Made by a program: the position numbers and the translations under genes. A stretch of 64,000 nt of DNA, from the NCBI GenBank assembly GCA_037439425.1, contig JBBIWA010000007.1, forward strand, positions 62,001-126,000, read 5' to 3'. This DNA is from JBBIWA01 sp037439425 (lineage in GTDB: Bacteria > Acidobacteriota > Blastocatellia > RBC074). Positions 34,080 to 42,045 of the stretch are shown here, piece by piece. Under the pieces are notes generated by a model that saw only the letters and a program-made list of their open reading frames with translations, did no database searches and was not told the origin of the DNA. Positions within the stretch are counted from its first letter, which is position 1. Each line of letters begins with the position of its first letter.

Positions 34080-34085
34080 TGCAAT

Positions 34086-34211
34086 CACACTCGGCATCAT
34101 ATCTCGTAGCGGCGAAATCAGGCAGCTATAGCTGCTGGTTCTTATGATTTTTCATCCCAGCAAAGCCCTCGGCGCGGTGAGGTTCTTCTTAGCCTCACCG
34201 CATTTTTTTTT
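34086..34211 (+). ncRNA. Candidate small non-coding RNA
   Basis: This span begins about seven bases after TATAAT and ends in an intrinsic terminator, about 125 nt in all, with no protein-like frame. It can fold: GCAGCTATAGCTGC is a perfect palindrome in the middle, ATCATA and TATGAT can close a larger stem, and the 3' hairpin is the terminator. It does not show the conserved cores of SRP RNA, tmRNA or RNase P RNA, and 6S RNA was not recognised. No plus-strand gene lies upstream that would need this terminator. Confidence 0.5.
34174..34211 (+). terminator. Strong intrinsic terminator
   Basis: GCGGTGAGG (34174-34182) pairs with CCTCACCGC (34193-34201) around a ten-base loop and is followed by a long T-run. 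This is the clearest intrinsic terminator in the window. It points along the plus strand, where no protein gene precedes it. Confidence 0.9.
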
Positions 34212-34311
34212 AAGATGCTGAGCATTTGCTGGCTGACTCATCTGACCCAAGAGATAGGGATCTCCCCTTGAACCACCTTCATTTCAAGGCTTTTAGTTCA
34301 ATCTTCCTTCT

Positions 34312-34434
34312 CAGCAATTCCCGATTAGCCGGATACGGCTGTAAATAGTTGAATGAGCCGAAAGAGTTTCTGCGCTTGAACCGCGAAAGGTTCTGAAATA
34401 AGCGCGCGAGAGCTGAAGAGTTTTGCCACAAAGA
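34312..34434. repeat. Composite dispersed repeat, copy 2
   Basis: Same orientation and order of words as 3191-3310 (CAGCAATTCCCGATTAGCCG, then TACGGCTGTAAATAGTTGAA, then AGAGTTTCTGCGCTTGA). As at the first copy, the CCACGG palindrome family follows within 150 bases. Confidence 0.8.
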
Positions 34435-34435
34435 G

Positions 34436-34790
34436 GCCACGGCCTTGCGCCGTGGAGTCTCACGATCCTGGCTACCAAGTTCGCAATCCGAAATTCAAAG
34501 GGGAGTCTCACGATCCTGGCTACCAAATTCGCAATCCGAAATTCAAAGTGGAGTCTCACGATCCTGGCTACCAAATCCGCAATTCGCAATTCGCAATCCG
34601 AAATTCAAAATGGTCTTGCGCCGTGGAGTCTCACGATCCTAGCTACTGTAACCGCGAATTGCGAGCGTTTAGGCTAGCCACAAACGTGAAACTCCACGGC
34701 ACAAGGCCGTGGCCTCTCAAAATGATCAAGCCCGCCTGTGTAGCCAGAAACGTGAAACTCCACGGAGCAAGGTAAGCTGCTCTATCACAA
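34436..34790. repeat. 48-bp tandem repeats and CCACGG-palindrome repeats
   Basis: A unit starting GGAGTCTCACGATCCTGGCT begins at 34454, 34502, 34550 and 34624. The first two spacings are exactly 48 bp; the third unit is longer because extra heptamers (CGCAATT, CGCAATT, CGCAATC, CGAAATT at 34578-34605) are inserted. From 34676 two inverted copies (AACGTGAAACTCCACGG) follow. The reverse complement of 34690-34775 matches 3478-3560. Short frames through this region are repeat-derived. Confidence 0.85.
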
Positions 34791-35313
34791 CTCGTAGTTG
34801 ACCGCACTTGGAAGTGACCTGAGAGCGCGCGGCTCAGATCATCGGCCTTGATGCCCTCGAATCGAGAAGCCTTCAGTTCAAAGTCCACAAGAAGCACGGT
34901 TATGAATGGGAACACAACTCGTGGTCACTTCCCAGCTCCACGCTCTCGCTGGTCTTTTACCTGCTCTAGGTGGGCCGGCGTGTTTAGCGCACCAGTTGTC
35001 TGAGGCGCGCTGCTCGGCTCTATCAGAAGTCTACTGAAGGCCTATCGCGGCGCTCTTTGTGGACGATCTTGAGGGTCGGCTTTTCCAAGATCGTCGTGGT
35101 GGGTTCTCGAAGCATTGTTGTTGTGGCATTTGAGCGAAGGACCCGACGGCTCTTAATCAGGCGAGACTCCGCTTCTTCGTCGCCACCTTTCTCCCCTCGC
35201 TGCGCGGCCCAAGTTTCAATCAGCGGTACGGGAGCCCGCTCGCGGGCAAACAAGCTTCCTCGAAGCTGGGGCGGCGGCCGTTTGCTGCCGCTACTATCTA
35301 AGATATTCCGCGA
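34791..35313. other. Non-coding stretch, no supported gene
   Basis: A minus-strand frame at 35023-35253 encodes a very polar 76-residue peptide without recognisable similarity, so I do not call it. No RNA gene or clear repeat is seen. Confidence 0.4.
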
Positions 35314-35655
35314 TCAGTGCGCTATCTGACTCAGTAAGGCACACAAGCGGCATGCTCGGGGTTTGCGTTTCGGGCTGAGCGGGAATTGCTGGAAACGCCC
35401 CGTGCAACGTATTGATCGTTTCCCGTTACAGGTCAACACCCCTCTTTTTTCCTCCGCCACAAAACCCGCCTGCGCCCGCGTCAATAACTCCACCTCTAAT
35501 TCCGGCAGGGCTTCTTGCTTAAACTGCTCCACCGCCGCCTTGATATCTCTCAACCGATTTGCCTTCAATCTCAATTCGTACACCTGCGCCCGCTCACGGT
35601 TGATCTCCTGTCCATCATCGTCTTCTAAAATCATCCGGATTCGTGTTATGTTGAT
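35314..35655 (-). pseudogene. Degenerate transposase-like relic
   Basis: The minus-strand frame contains TRIRMILEDDDGQEINRERA and KRGVLTCNGKRSIR, which resemble the N-terminal part of some large transposases (ISKra4-like, from memory). After SIR the expected continuation appears in another frame as NTLHGAFPAIPAQPE, then stops, so a frameshift and truncation are likely. A perfect AAAGGAGG (35657-35664) sits seven bases before ATA (35647-35649) where a start is expected, so the start codon may have been lost. No terminal inverted repeats were found. Confidence 0.45.
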
Positions 35656-35818
35656 GCCTCCTTTCGATTTACCCTTTTGCTCTTGAGGCCTCAACTCTGA
35701 CCCTGGGCTCCCCAGCTTGTCCAGCCCCATCACCGAATTTTTTACAGCAAGAAAAATTTTTAGCCTTGGCTCAAACAAAATCGGGTCGAGCTGCGTCTTG
35801 AGTTGATGAGATGGGAAT

Positions 35819-36427
35819 TTGCCCGTGCTCAAGCGCCTGAGGGCTGAATCACGTCGGCGGAGACAGGGCGTGGAAGAAAAAGAGCTCGTTAACCATTTTC
35901 TGGCGACCAGAACAGAAGAGGCCTTCTGCGCCCTATTTGAAGCTCTCTGTGTACGCCTGCGCCGCTATTTCCTGCTGCGGGGATTGACGGTGGCAACGGC
36001 TGAAGACCTGACTCAGAATGTTCTGGTGAAAGTCTATCGGCAGGCTGGAGAGTTGCGCGATACCGAGCATTTTTACGGCTGGTTGTTCGCCACCGCGCGC
36101 CACGAGATGATCAGCTATTGGCGGCGACAGTCGCAGCTGGAAAAGGTCGAAACAGAACGGTTAAGCCAACGGCACGCTGGCAGTCTCTTCACCGAGCCTG
36201 AGGTGATGCCAGCCTTGCATTTGATGGACCTGCTCAAAGCGCTCGAACCGGCCGAACGCGATTTGGTGGTTTTGCGCTTCGTTGAAGGACTGAGTTACGA
36301 AGAACTGGCGGTGGCACTCAAACTCCCGCTGGGAACGGTCAAGTGGCGCATCTTCAATGCCAGAAAGAAACTGGCGCGGATGCTGGGCGCGCCTTCGGTG
36401 TGCCAGGCGGACTCAAGAGTCAATTAG
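35819..36427 (+). CDS. ECF-family RNA polymerase sigma factor
   Basis: About 202 residues. Region 2 contains ATAEDLTQNVLVKVYRQAG and FYGWLFATARHEMISYWRR; region 4 contains LEPAERDLVVLRFVEGLSYEELA and LPLGTVKWRIFNARKKL. No ATG is available near the start; TTG (35819) or GTG (35825) are the options. It is followed after 19 bases by a small anti-sigma-like gene and then a membrane protein gene, a typical ECF operon. Not closely similar to the other sigma factor in this window. Confidence 0.9.
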   Translation: MPVLKRLRAESRRRRQGVEEKELVNHFLATRTEEAFCALFEALCVRLRRYFLLRGLTVATAEDLTQNVLVKVYRQAGELRDTEHFYGWLFATARHEMISYWRRQSQLEKVETERLSQRHAGSLFTEPEVMPALHLMDLLKALEPAERDLVVLRFVEGLSYEELAVALKLPLGTVKWRIFNARKKLARMLGAPSVCQADSRVN

Positions 36428-36446
36428 CTTTGCTGGGATAGGCCTT

Positions 36447-36956
36447 ATGAAACATGGGATTTCAGAGCAGGAATGGAACGATTATCTGGATGGCCGAGCG
36501 ACGGCTGCCGTAAGCTACCGCATCGAAGCGCACCTGATCGGCTGCCTGGAATGCTGGGAGTTTTATGAACGGCTCTCGTGCGCGACGCAGCAGCTGCTGG
36601 CAGCCTGCGAAGAGGCACGCCAGGGTCTGACGCTCGAAGACCGGCAATTGCACGCGATGCTGCGCGGAGTCTTCTCGCGCCTGAGAACGGAAGGGAGTGC
36701 AGGCACGATGCATCCGCAGGTGCAAGGACAGTTGCATATGCTGCACTCCGTGTTGGCTCCCTTCTGCGGGACGCAGGCTGCCGCGCGCGCGCTGCAAACA
36801 GCCGCGAAAAATTCTCCAGCTCGCTCGCTAGAACAAGTGACGCTGGATAACTGGGAGCCCTTTCTGGAGAAGTTAAAGGCCATTGCTGCGGCAATGTGCG
36901 GCGACACCTTTGCTAATCTGATCTGGGAAAGAGGGCAACTGCAGGGATCAAACTAA
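36447..36956 (+). CDS. Putative anti-sigma factor with truncated zinc-finger-like N-terminus
   Basis: 169 residues starting at the ATG at 36447. The N-terminal 45 residues resemble the zf-HC2 anti-sigma fold (WNDYLDGRATAAVSYRIEAH, then LIGCLECWEFYERL) with a His and CxxC. There is no transmembrane helix; the C-terminal part is soluble and unrecognised. It follows the ECF sigma gene, which supports an anti-sigma role, here probably cytoplasmic and possibly redox-responsive through its Cys residues. Confidence 0.7.
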   Translation: MKHGISEQEWNDYLDGRATAAVSYRIEAHLIGCLECWEFYERLSCATQQLLAACEEARQGLTLEDRQLHAMLRGVFSRLRTEGSAGTMHPQVQGQLHMLHSVLAPFCGTQAAARALQTAAKNSPARSLEQVTLDNWEPFLEKLKAIAAAMCGDTFANLIWERGQLQGSN

Positions 36957-36981
36957 TTAAGAAGTCTGAAATCCGATCTTT

Positions 36982-37881
36982 ATGCTGGCTGCGCGAATTA
37001 CCCCTAAAGTTGTCGCCTACGGGCTGGCGGCCGAGCTGGCGCTGCTGGTAGGGCTATACCTTCCAGCGGCTTTTGGTTGGAGCTCTCGCTTCCGGCTGAC
37101 TGAGGCTATTGTGATGACCATAGCGGGAGTGCTGGCCTTTGGCTTTGCGCTCGTGCTCAGCCTGGAGGTCGCAGCCGAATACCGGCAGGCACCTTGGGCG
37201 CGGCTGGCCTGGCTACTGCTGGCGGCCAATGCCGGGCTGTCGCTGGTGAAAAGGGGGGTGGGCAGTCCGCTCTTTGACTTCGTCAGGGAAGGCTACCGCA
37301 CAGGGCCGCTGCGCGGCTTGCTGGACAATCTGCTGGTAGTGCCAGCTAATCTTTGTTTGCTTGCCGGTCTGCTGGCCATGTGGTGGGGCTTCCATCGGAT
37401 CGGTCTGGGGTTCCGTGTTGAGCGGCGCGACCGGGCAGCGATGGCTCTCATTGCTGCGCTGTTTTTGACGCTGCTGCTGTATCGGGAAAATCTCTCGCAG
37501 GGGCAATCACCCTATGTACTCAGCCGGATGCTACAACCGCTGGGGCTGGCGCTGCTGGGAGTGATTTCAGCCTTCGGTCTAGTGCTGCATCGCTACGCTG
37601 TGCAGATGGGTGATGGGCAGTTAGCTAGGGTGATGCGCTGGCTGATGTTTTATGTACTCTTGCGTGGCGTGTTGGTGTTCTCGCGCGGACTACTCAGTCC
37701 CCAGCTTCCGTTACTGCTCGATTCTTCATCAGACCTGGATGAATGGGCTTTAGATCTCTTGTGGCAAGTAGTGCACTGGGCTTTGGCAATGGCGACGGCT
37801 TACCGGGCTCAACTGACCGTGAGCGCCGCAGCGCAACTTAAGCAGTTGCGAGCCACCAAAGCAGAGATTGTTCCTGTCTGA
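36982..37881 (+). CDS. Polytopic membrane protein of unknown function
   Basis: 299 residues with about seven hydrophobic segments spread over the protein (for example VVAYGLAAELALLVGLYLPA, AAMALIAALFLTLLLY, LGLALLGVISAFGLVLH). Basic residues in loops (VERRDRAAM; GLLSPQ) give no signature. It ends in a soluble tail (LKQLRATKAEIVPV). It is third in the ECF sigma/anti-sigma group, 25 bases after the anti-sigma gene, so it may be a signal partner or a target. No known family was identified. Confidence 0.75.
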   Translation: MLAARITPKVVAYGLAAELALLVGLYLPAAFGWSSRFRLTEAIVMTIAGVLAFGFALVLSLEVAAEYRQAPWARLAWLLLAANAGLSLVKRGVGSPLFDFVREGYRTGPLRGLLDNLLVVPANLCLLAGLLAMWWGFHRIGLGFRVERRDRAAMALIAALFLTLLLYRENLSQGQSPYVLSRMLQPLGLALLGVISAFGLVLHRYAVQMGDGQLARVMRWLMFYVLLRGVLVFSRGLLSPQLPLLLDSSSDLDEWALDLLWQVVHWALAMATAYRAQLTVSAAAQLKQLRATKAEIVPV

Positions 37882-37924
37882 AGTTGCTTCCGCATTCAGG
37901 GGGCAAAGGACGAATCTCGACTCT

Positions 37925-37952
37925 GAGATTCGCCATTCGCAATTCACAATTT
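37925..37952. repeat. Heptanucleotide tandem repeat (ATTC type, four units)
   Basis: GAGATTC, GCCATTC, GCAATTC, ACAATTT run consecutively just after the membrane protein gene. The same class of heptamers occurs at 34578-34612, 49641-49661 and about 57895-57935. Confidence 0.8.
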
Positions 37953-38195
37953 CGATCACTACACTGAAACCTGCCGCGCCGGGTCGAACATAGCGGACGT
38001 GCTAGACATGCACGTGAAACAGGTCTCGTTTTGGGTAGTGGCTACATCGGGACGTAAAACAATGAACCTACGAAGCTCACCAGGTGCACGCACTCGCTCT
38101 CTCCTTTTGCGCGCGCTCTTTGTGCCCTGCTTAGCGTGGTTCATTATCCCAGGAGTTGTTCAAGTCGCTCGTGCGATGCGGGGAGGAAACAACCG

Positions 38196-38298
38196 CTCTG
38201 GGTACGCACGCTTGCGAGCGTGCCTAGTCTGAAGATGACGGCTCGCTTAATGGAAATAGGCACGCAAGGCGTGCGCTCCCGGGGATTTTCTCAGGAGG
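38196..38298 (-). repeat. Two-hairpin dispersed element, copy 3; its end supplies a ribosome-binding site
   Basis: Inverted relative to copy 1: CTGGGTACGCACGC, hairpin, GCGTGCCTAGTCTG, the conserved middle GACGGCTCGCTTAATGG, then GGCACGC...GCGTGC, and the end CGGGGATTTTCTCAGGAGG. The AGGAGG at 38293-38298 is the ribosome-binding site of the TonB receptor gene that starts at 38305. Confidence 0.85.
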
Positions 38299-38304
38299 GC
38301 AGAT

Positions 38305-41300
38305 ATGAATTCACGGATCAGCAAAGCAGCAAGGTTATGTGTGTTCCTGGGATTGGCTCTCTTCTTCCCGACCTCTCTGACGGCGCAAGAAGCGCGCGGT
38401 ACTATCACAGGCACGGTCAGAGATGCGGGCAAGGCAGTCATTCCAGGAGCCTCAGTGAAAATCATCAATGTCGCGATGGGGACGGTCACTTCGGTGGTGA
38501 CTAATGAAGCGGGTCTGTTCCAAGCGCCTTATCTCTTGCCCGGGAGTTACCAGGTGTTAGTCGAGGTGAGCGGATTCAAGAAGTACGTCCGGGACGGGAT
38601 CGTGCTGCGGGTCAATGACACAATCGAGCTGGAGATTGAGCTGGAAGTGGGGGCGGTAGATCAGTCAATCACAGTCACGGCGGATGCTCCGGTGCTGGAG
38701 ACGGCCACTGCTTCGATGGGGCAGGTGGTGGACTCGCGACGCATCGCAGAGTTGCCGATTGCGCACGGCGATCCATTCAAGCTCATCGGCCTGGCGGGTG
38801 GAGTAGCCTTCACGCGCGATCCGCGGCTCGACCGTCCGTTTGAGCCGACCCATATCGTCGGTTACACGATTGATGGGACGCGCGCCAATCGCAGCGATAT
38901 CACGATTGACGGTGTGCCGAGCACAGCCACGGCGAACGCCGGTGAAGTCATCGCCTCCTTCGTTCCACCTCAAGACCTGGTGCAGGAGTTTAAGGTCCAG
39001 ACGGCGACCTTCGACGCCAGCTTCGGCAATACTGAAGGCGGGGTCACCAATCTGAGCATCAAGTCAGGCACGAATGCCTTTCACGGCACGGCTTACTGGA
39101 CGGAGATGGTGCCGGGTCTGTTTGCCAATGACTTTTTTGCTAACGCCAATAACATTCCCCGCACCGATTTCAGCTACACCCGCTGGGGCGGCACCCTCGG
39201 TGGTCCAGTGTGGATCCCCAAACTTTACCACGGTCGAAACAGGACCTTCTTCATGTATGGTATTGAAGGCATCCCGGAAGCGCGTCCGCGCAACAACGGT
39301 GTGCCAACAGTACCGACTGAGAAGATGAAGCAAGGGGATTTTTCTGAACTGCTGGCACTGGGGCCGCAGTACCAGATCTACAACCCGTTCACGCGGCGCG
39401 CCGTGGGTGGCGGCCGCTTCGAGCAAGACCCGTTTCCGGGCAATATCATCCCGCCCAACTTGATCAATCCCGTTGCCCGGAAGATCGTAGATCTCTACTT
39501 CCCGAAGCCATTGACGGCTGGCAATCCCGATGGCACAGGCAATTTCCAGAATCCGAGCCTGAAGGAGAATATCAAGTATCTGTCAAATACGATCCGCATA
39601 GACCATGTAGTGAGCGAGAAGCTGAGAATCTTCTCCCGCGCCAGTTGGTATGATCGTGATAGCGATTACAACAACTACTTTGGCAACATCGCCACGGGGC
39701 AGACCTTTTTGTTTCGCTCGCGTCAAGGCACCTTTGATAGCGTCTACACCTTCAACACGACGACGGTGCTGAACCTGAGATACGGCTACAACCGGTTTAT
39801 CCGCGGCAGCGATTCCAATCCCGGCAATCACGGTCTGGATCTGACCAGCTTGGGCTTCCCGGCTTACTACAACGATCTGATCCCGAAAGATATTCGACGC
39901 TTCCCGCGCTTGAACATCACCGGATACCAGGGTACAGCTGTCGGCGGCGAGTTCAGACCTAATGACACTCACTCCTTTGGTGCTACGCTGAATAAAGTGG
40001 CTGGCCGGCATTCGCTCAAAGTCGGGATGGAGTTCCGCGTCTACCGTGAGACCAATCGCTTTTTCGGCAATGACCAGACCGGCACCTTCAATTTCGACGC
40101 GACGTGGACGCGCGGGCCGCGCGACAATTCACCTACAGCACCGGGCAGCCTGGGCCAATCGTTTGCGGCGTTTCTGCTGGGGCTGCCGAGTTCAGGTTCT
40201 GTTGTGCGGGCAGCGGACTATGCCGAACAGTCCACTACCTGGGGGCTGTTTGTGCACAATGACTGGAGAGTCAATTCGCGGTTGACGCTCAATCTCGGCT
40301 TGCGCTGGGAGCTGGAAGGTGCGCTCACCGAGCGCTACAACCGCAGCGTGCGCGGCTTCGATTTCAACGCCATCCAGTCTATTGAGGCAGCCGCACAAGC
40401 CAAGTACGCAGCTAATCCCACCCCTGAGATTCCAGCTTCGCAGTTCCGCGTGCGCGGTGGACTGACCTTCGCAGGTGTGAACGGTGAGCCACGCGAGTTG
40501 TATGAAGTCCCGAAGAAGAACTTCATGCCGCGCCTCGGCTTCGCTTTCAAGCTGACCGAAAAGACCGTGCTGCGCGGCGGTTATGGCATCTTCTTTGGCT
40601 TTCTCGGCCAGCGTCGCGGCGATGTGATCCAGAGTGGGTTCAGCGCCACCACTCCGCTCACCGTCACGCTCAACAATGGATTGACCTTTATTGAGACTTT
40701 GTCTAACCCCTTCCAGAACGGGATCCAGCAGCCAAAGGGGGCGGCAGACGGCATTCAAACCTTCCTCGGTCAGAGCATCACCTTCTTCAACCCCAAACCG
40801 CTCTCACCCTATATGCAGCGGTGGCAACTCGGACTGCAGCGTGAACTGGGCTGGGGATTTGTAACCGAGATCGCCTACGTGGGCAATCGCGGGACACACC
40901 TCGAATTCACGCGCAACCTGAATGCGACCCCGATTCAGTACCTGAGCACCAAGCCGACGCGTGATCAGGAGAGGATCAATTACTTGTCGCAGAATGTTCC
41001 CAATCCGTTCGCCGGGTTGATGCCAGCTACTGCGGGTTCAGTCTTCAGATCGAGCACCATTGCGCGCGAACGGTTGCTCCGCCCCTATCCGCACTTCGAC
41101 GCGGTCAACACGACGAGCAATCAAGGGTACTCCTGGTACCACGCGCTGCAACTGGATCTGCACCGGAGATTCTCCAGGGGCTACACGGTGGGCGTCAATT
41201 ACACCTTCTCGAAGTTCATGCAGGCCACCGAGCTATTGAACGCGGGCGATCCGCTGCCGACCGAAGTGATCTCGGATATGGATCGTCCGCACCGGTTGAC

Positions 41301-41823
41301 GGTGAGCGGGATCTACGAGTTGCCGTTCGGCAAGGGGCGCCGCTTTGGAGCCAATACCAATGCTGTGGCCTCGCGCATCATCAGCGGCTGGCAGATACAG
41401 GGTATCTACGCTTTTCAGAGCGGAGCACCGATTAGCTGGGGCAACATCATCTTTACTGGAAACTTGAAGGATATTCGACTCCCCGGTGATCAGCAGACGG
41501 TCGAGCGCTGGTTCAACACGGACGCCGGATTCAATAAGGTCTCGGCGCAACAGCTCGGCAGTAATGTGCGAACCTTCCCGTTGCGCTTTGGCTTTCTGCG
41601 CACTGATAAAGTCAACAACTATGACCTCTCAGTGATCAAGAATACGGAGATTACGGAAGGCAAAAACCTGCAGTTCCGGGCCGAGTTCCTGAATGCCTTT
41701 AATCATCCGTTGTTCGGGGCACCGAACACGAATGTGACCCAGGCTTCCTTCGGCAGGATCACCGCTTCCAATCAGGCGAACTACCCACGGCGCATTCAGT
41801 TGACCTTGAAATTCCTCTTCTGA
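38305..41823 (+). CDS. Oar-like TonB-dependent receptor with carboxypeptidase-regulatory domain
   Basis: 1172-residue outer-membrane protein. The signal peptide (LCVFLGLALFFPTSLTAQ, cleavage near 27) is followed by the regulatory beta-sandwich (GTITGTVRDAGKAVIPGASV, FQAPYLLPGSYQVLVEVSGF), a plug with TRANRSDITIDGVPS, and the barrel, ending LKFLF with an aromatic last residue. It shares architecture but not close sequence with the receptor at 19134-22793. It is upstream of the GH43-like/PL10 fusion and other pectin genes on the same strand, so uptake or binding of oligogalacturonides or rhamnogalacturonan fragments is a reasonable guess. Ribosome-binding site AGGAGG lies in the preceding repeat. 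Confidence 0.93.
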   Translation: MNSRISKAARLCVFLGLALFFPTSLTAQEARGTITGTVRDAGKAVIPGASVKIINVAMGTVTSVVTNEAGLFQAPYLLPGSYQVLVEVSGFKKYVRDGIVLRVNDTIELEIELEVGAVDQSITVTADAPVLETATASMGQVVDSRRIAELPIAHGDPFKLIGLAGGVAFTRDPRLDRPFEPTHIVGYTIDGTRANRSDITIDGVPSTATANAGEVIASFVPPQDLVQEFKVQTATFDASFGNTEGGVTNLSIKSGTNAFHGTAYWTEMVPGLFANDFFANANNIPRTDFSYTRWGGTLGGPVWIPKLYHGRNRTFFMYGIEGIPEARPRNNGVPTVPTEKMKQGDFSELLALGPQYQIYNPFTRRAVGGGRFEQDPFPGNIIPPNLINPVARKIVDLYFPKPLTAGNPDGTGNFQNPSLKENIKYLSNTIRIDHVVSEKLRIFSRASWYDRDSDYNNYFGNIATGQTFLFRSRQGTFDSVYTFNTTTVLNLRYGYNRFIRGSDSNPGNHGLDLTSLGFPAYYNDLIPKDIRRFPRLNITGYQGTAVGGEFRPNDTHSFGATLNKVAGRHSLKVGMEFRVYRETNRFFGNDQTGTFNFDATWTRGPRDNSPTAPGSLGQSFAAFLLGLPSSGSVVRAADYAEQSTTWGLFVHNDWRVNSRLTLNLGLRWELEGALTERYNRSVRGFDFNAIQSIEAAAQAKYAANPTPEIPASQFRVRGGLTFAGVNGEPRELYEVPKKNFMPRLGFAFKLTEKTVLRGGYGIFFGFLGQRRGDVIQSGFSATTPLTVTLNNGLTFIETLSNPFQNGIQQPKGAADGIQTFLGQSITFFNPKPLSPYMQRWQLGLQRELGWGFVTEIAYVGNRGTHLEFTRNLNATPIQYLSTKPTRDQERINYLSQNVPNPFAGLMPATAGSVFRSSTIARERLLRPYPHFDAVNTTSNQGYSWYHALQLDLHRRFSRGYTVGVNYTFSKFMQATELLNAGDPLPTEVISDMDRPHRLTVSGIYELPFGKGRRFGANTNAVASRIISGWQIQGIYAFQSGAPISWGNIIFTGNLKDIRLPGDQQTVERWFNTDAGFNKVSAQQLGSNVRTFPLRFGFLRTDKVNNYDLSVIKNTEITEGKNLQFRAEFLNAFNHPLFGAPNTNVTQASFGRITASNQANYPRRIQLTLKFLF

Positions 41824-41908
41824 GTGCACCGTGCCGTAGCTCAAACAAGGGCAGGGAGTTTATTAGCCGGGCGCTACCATGTCGTCACGGGCGATGCCCT
41901 GAAAAGAT

Positions 41909-42038
41909 GAAAACCTGGGAGCGCACGCTTCTAGCGTGCTTGGTCTCTGGTAAAGATCTGCTTGAGGAAGACAGGCAGGCAAGGATGCGTGCACTCCCAG
42001 AAAAGGATGCGTGCGTAGCCAGGGATTTTCTGCGGGAG
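41909..42038 (-). repeat. Two-hairpin dispersed element, copy 4, abutting the PL10 gene
   Basis: AAAACCTGGGAGCGCACGCT, hairpin, TTGGTCTCTGGTAAAGATC..., GCAAGGATGCGTGC (partly duplicated), then GTAGCCAGGGATTTTCTGCG and GGAG. The terminal GGGAG is about eight bases before the TTG start codon of the next gene. Confidence 0.85.
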
Positions 42039-42045
42039 TAACTCC

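Noticed and set aside
34141..34211. Terminator for the IHF-like gene
   Set aside because: The T-tract follows the plus strand, while the IHF-like gene is read from the minus strand away from this site.
34454..34650. Possible CRISPR array (48-bp periodic repeats)
   Set aside because: The intervening segments are themselves repeated (TTCGCAATCCGAAATTC), so there are no unique spacers.
35023..35253. Small polar protein on the minus strand
   Set aside because: No binding site, no homology and an unusual residue mix; it probably belongs to the decayed transposase neighbourhood.
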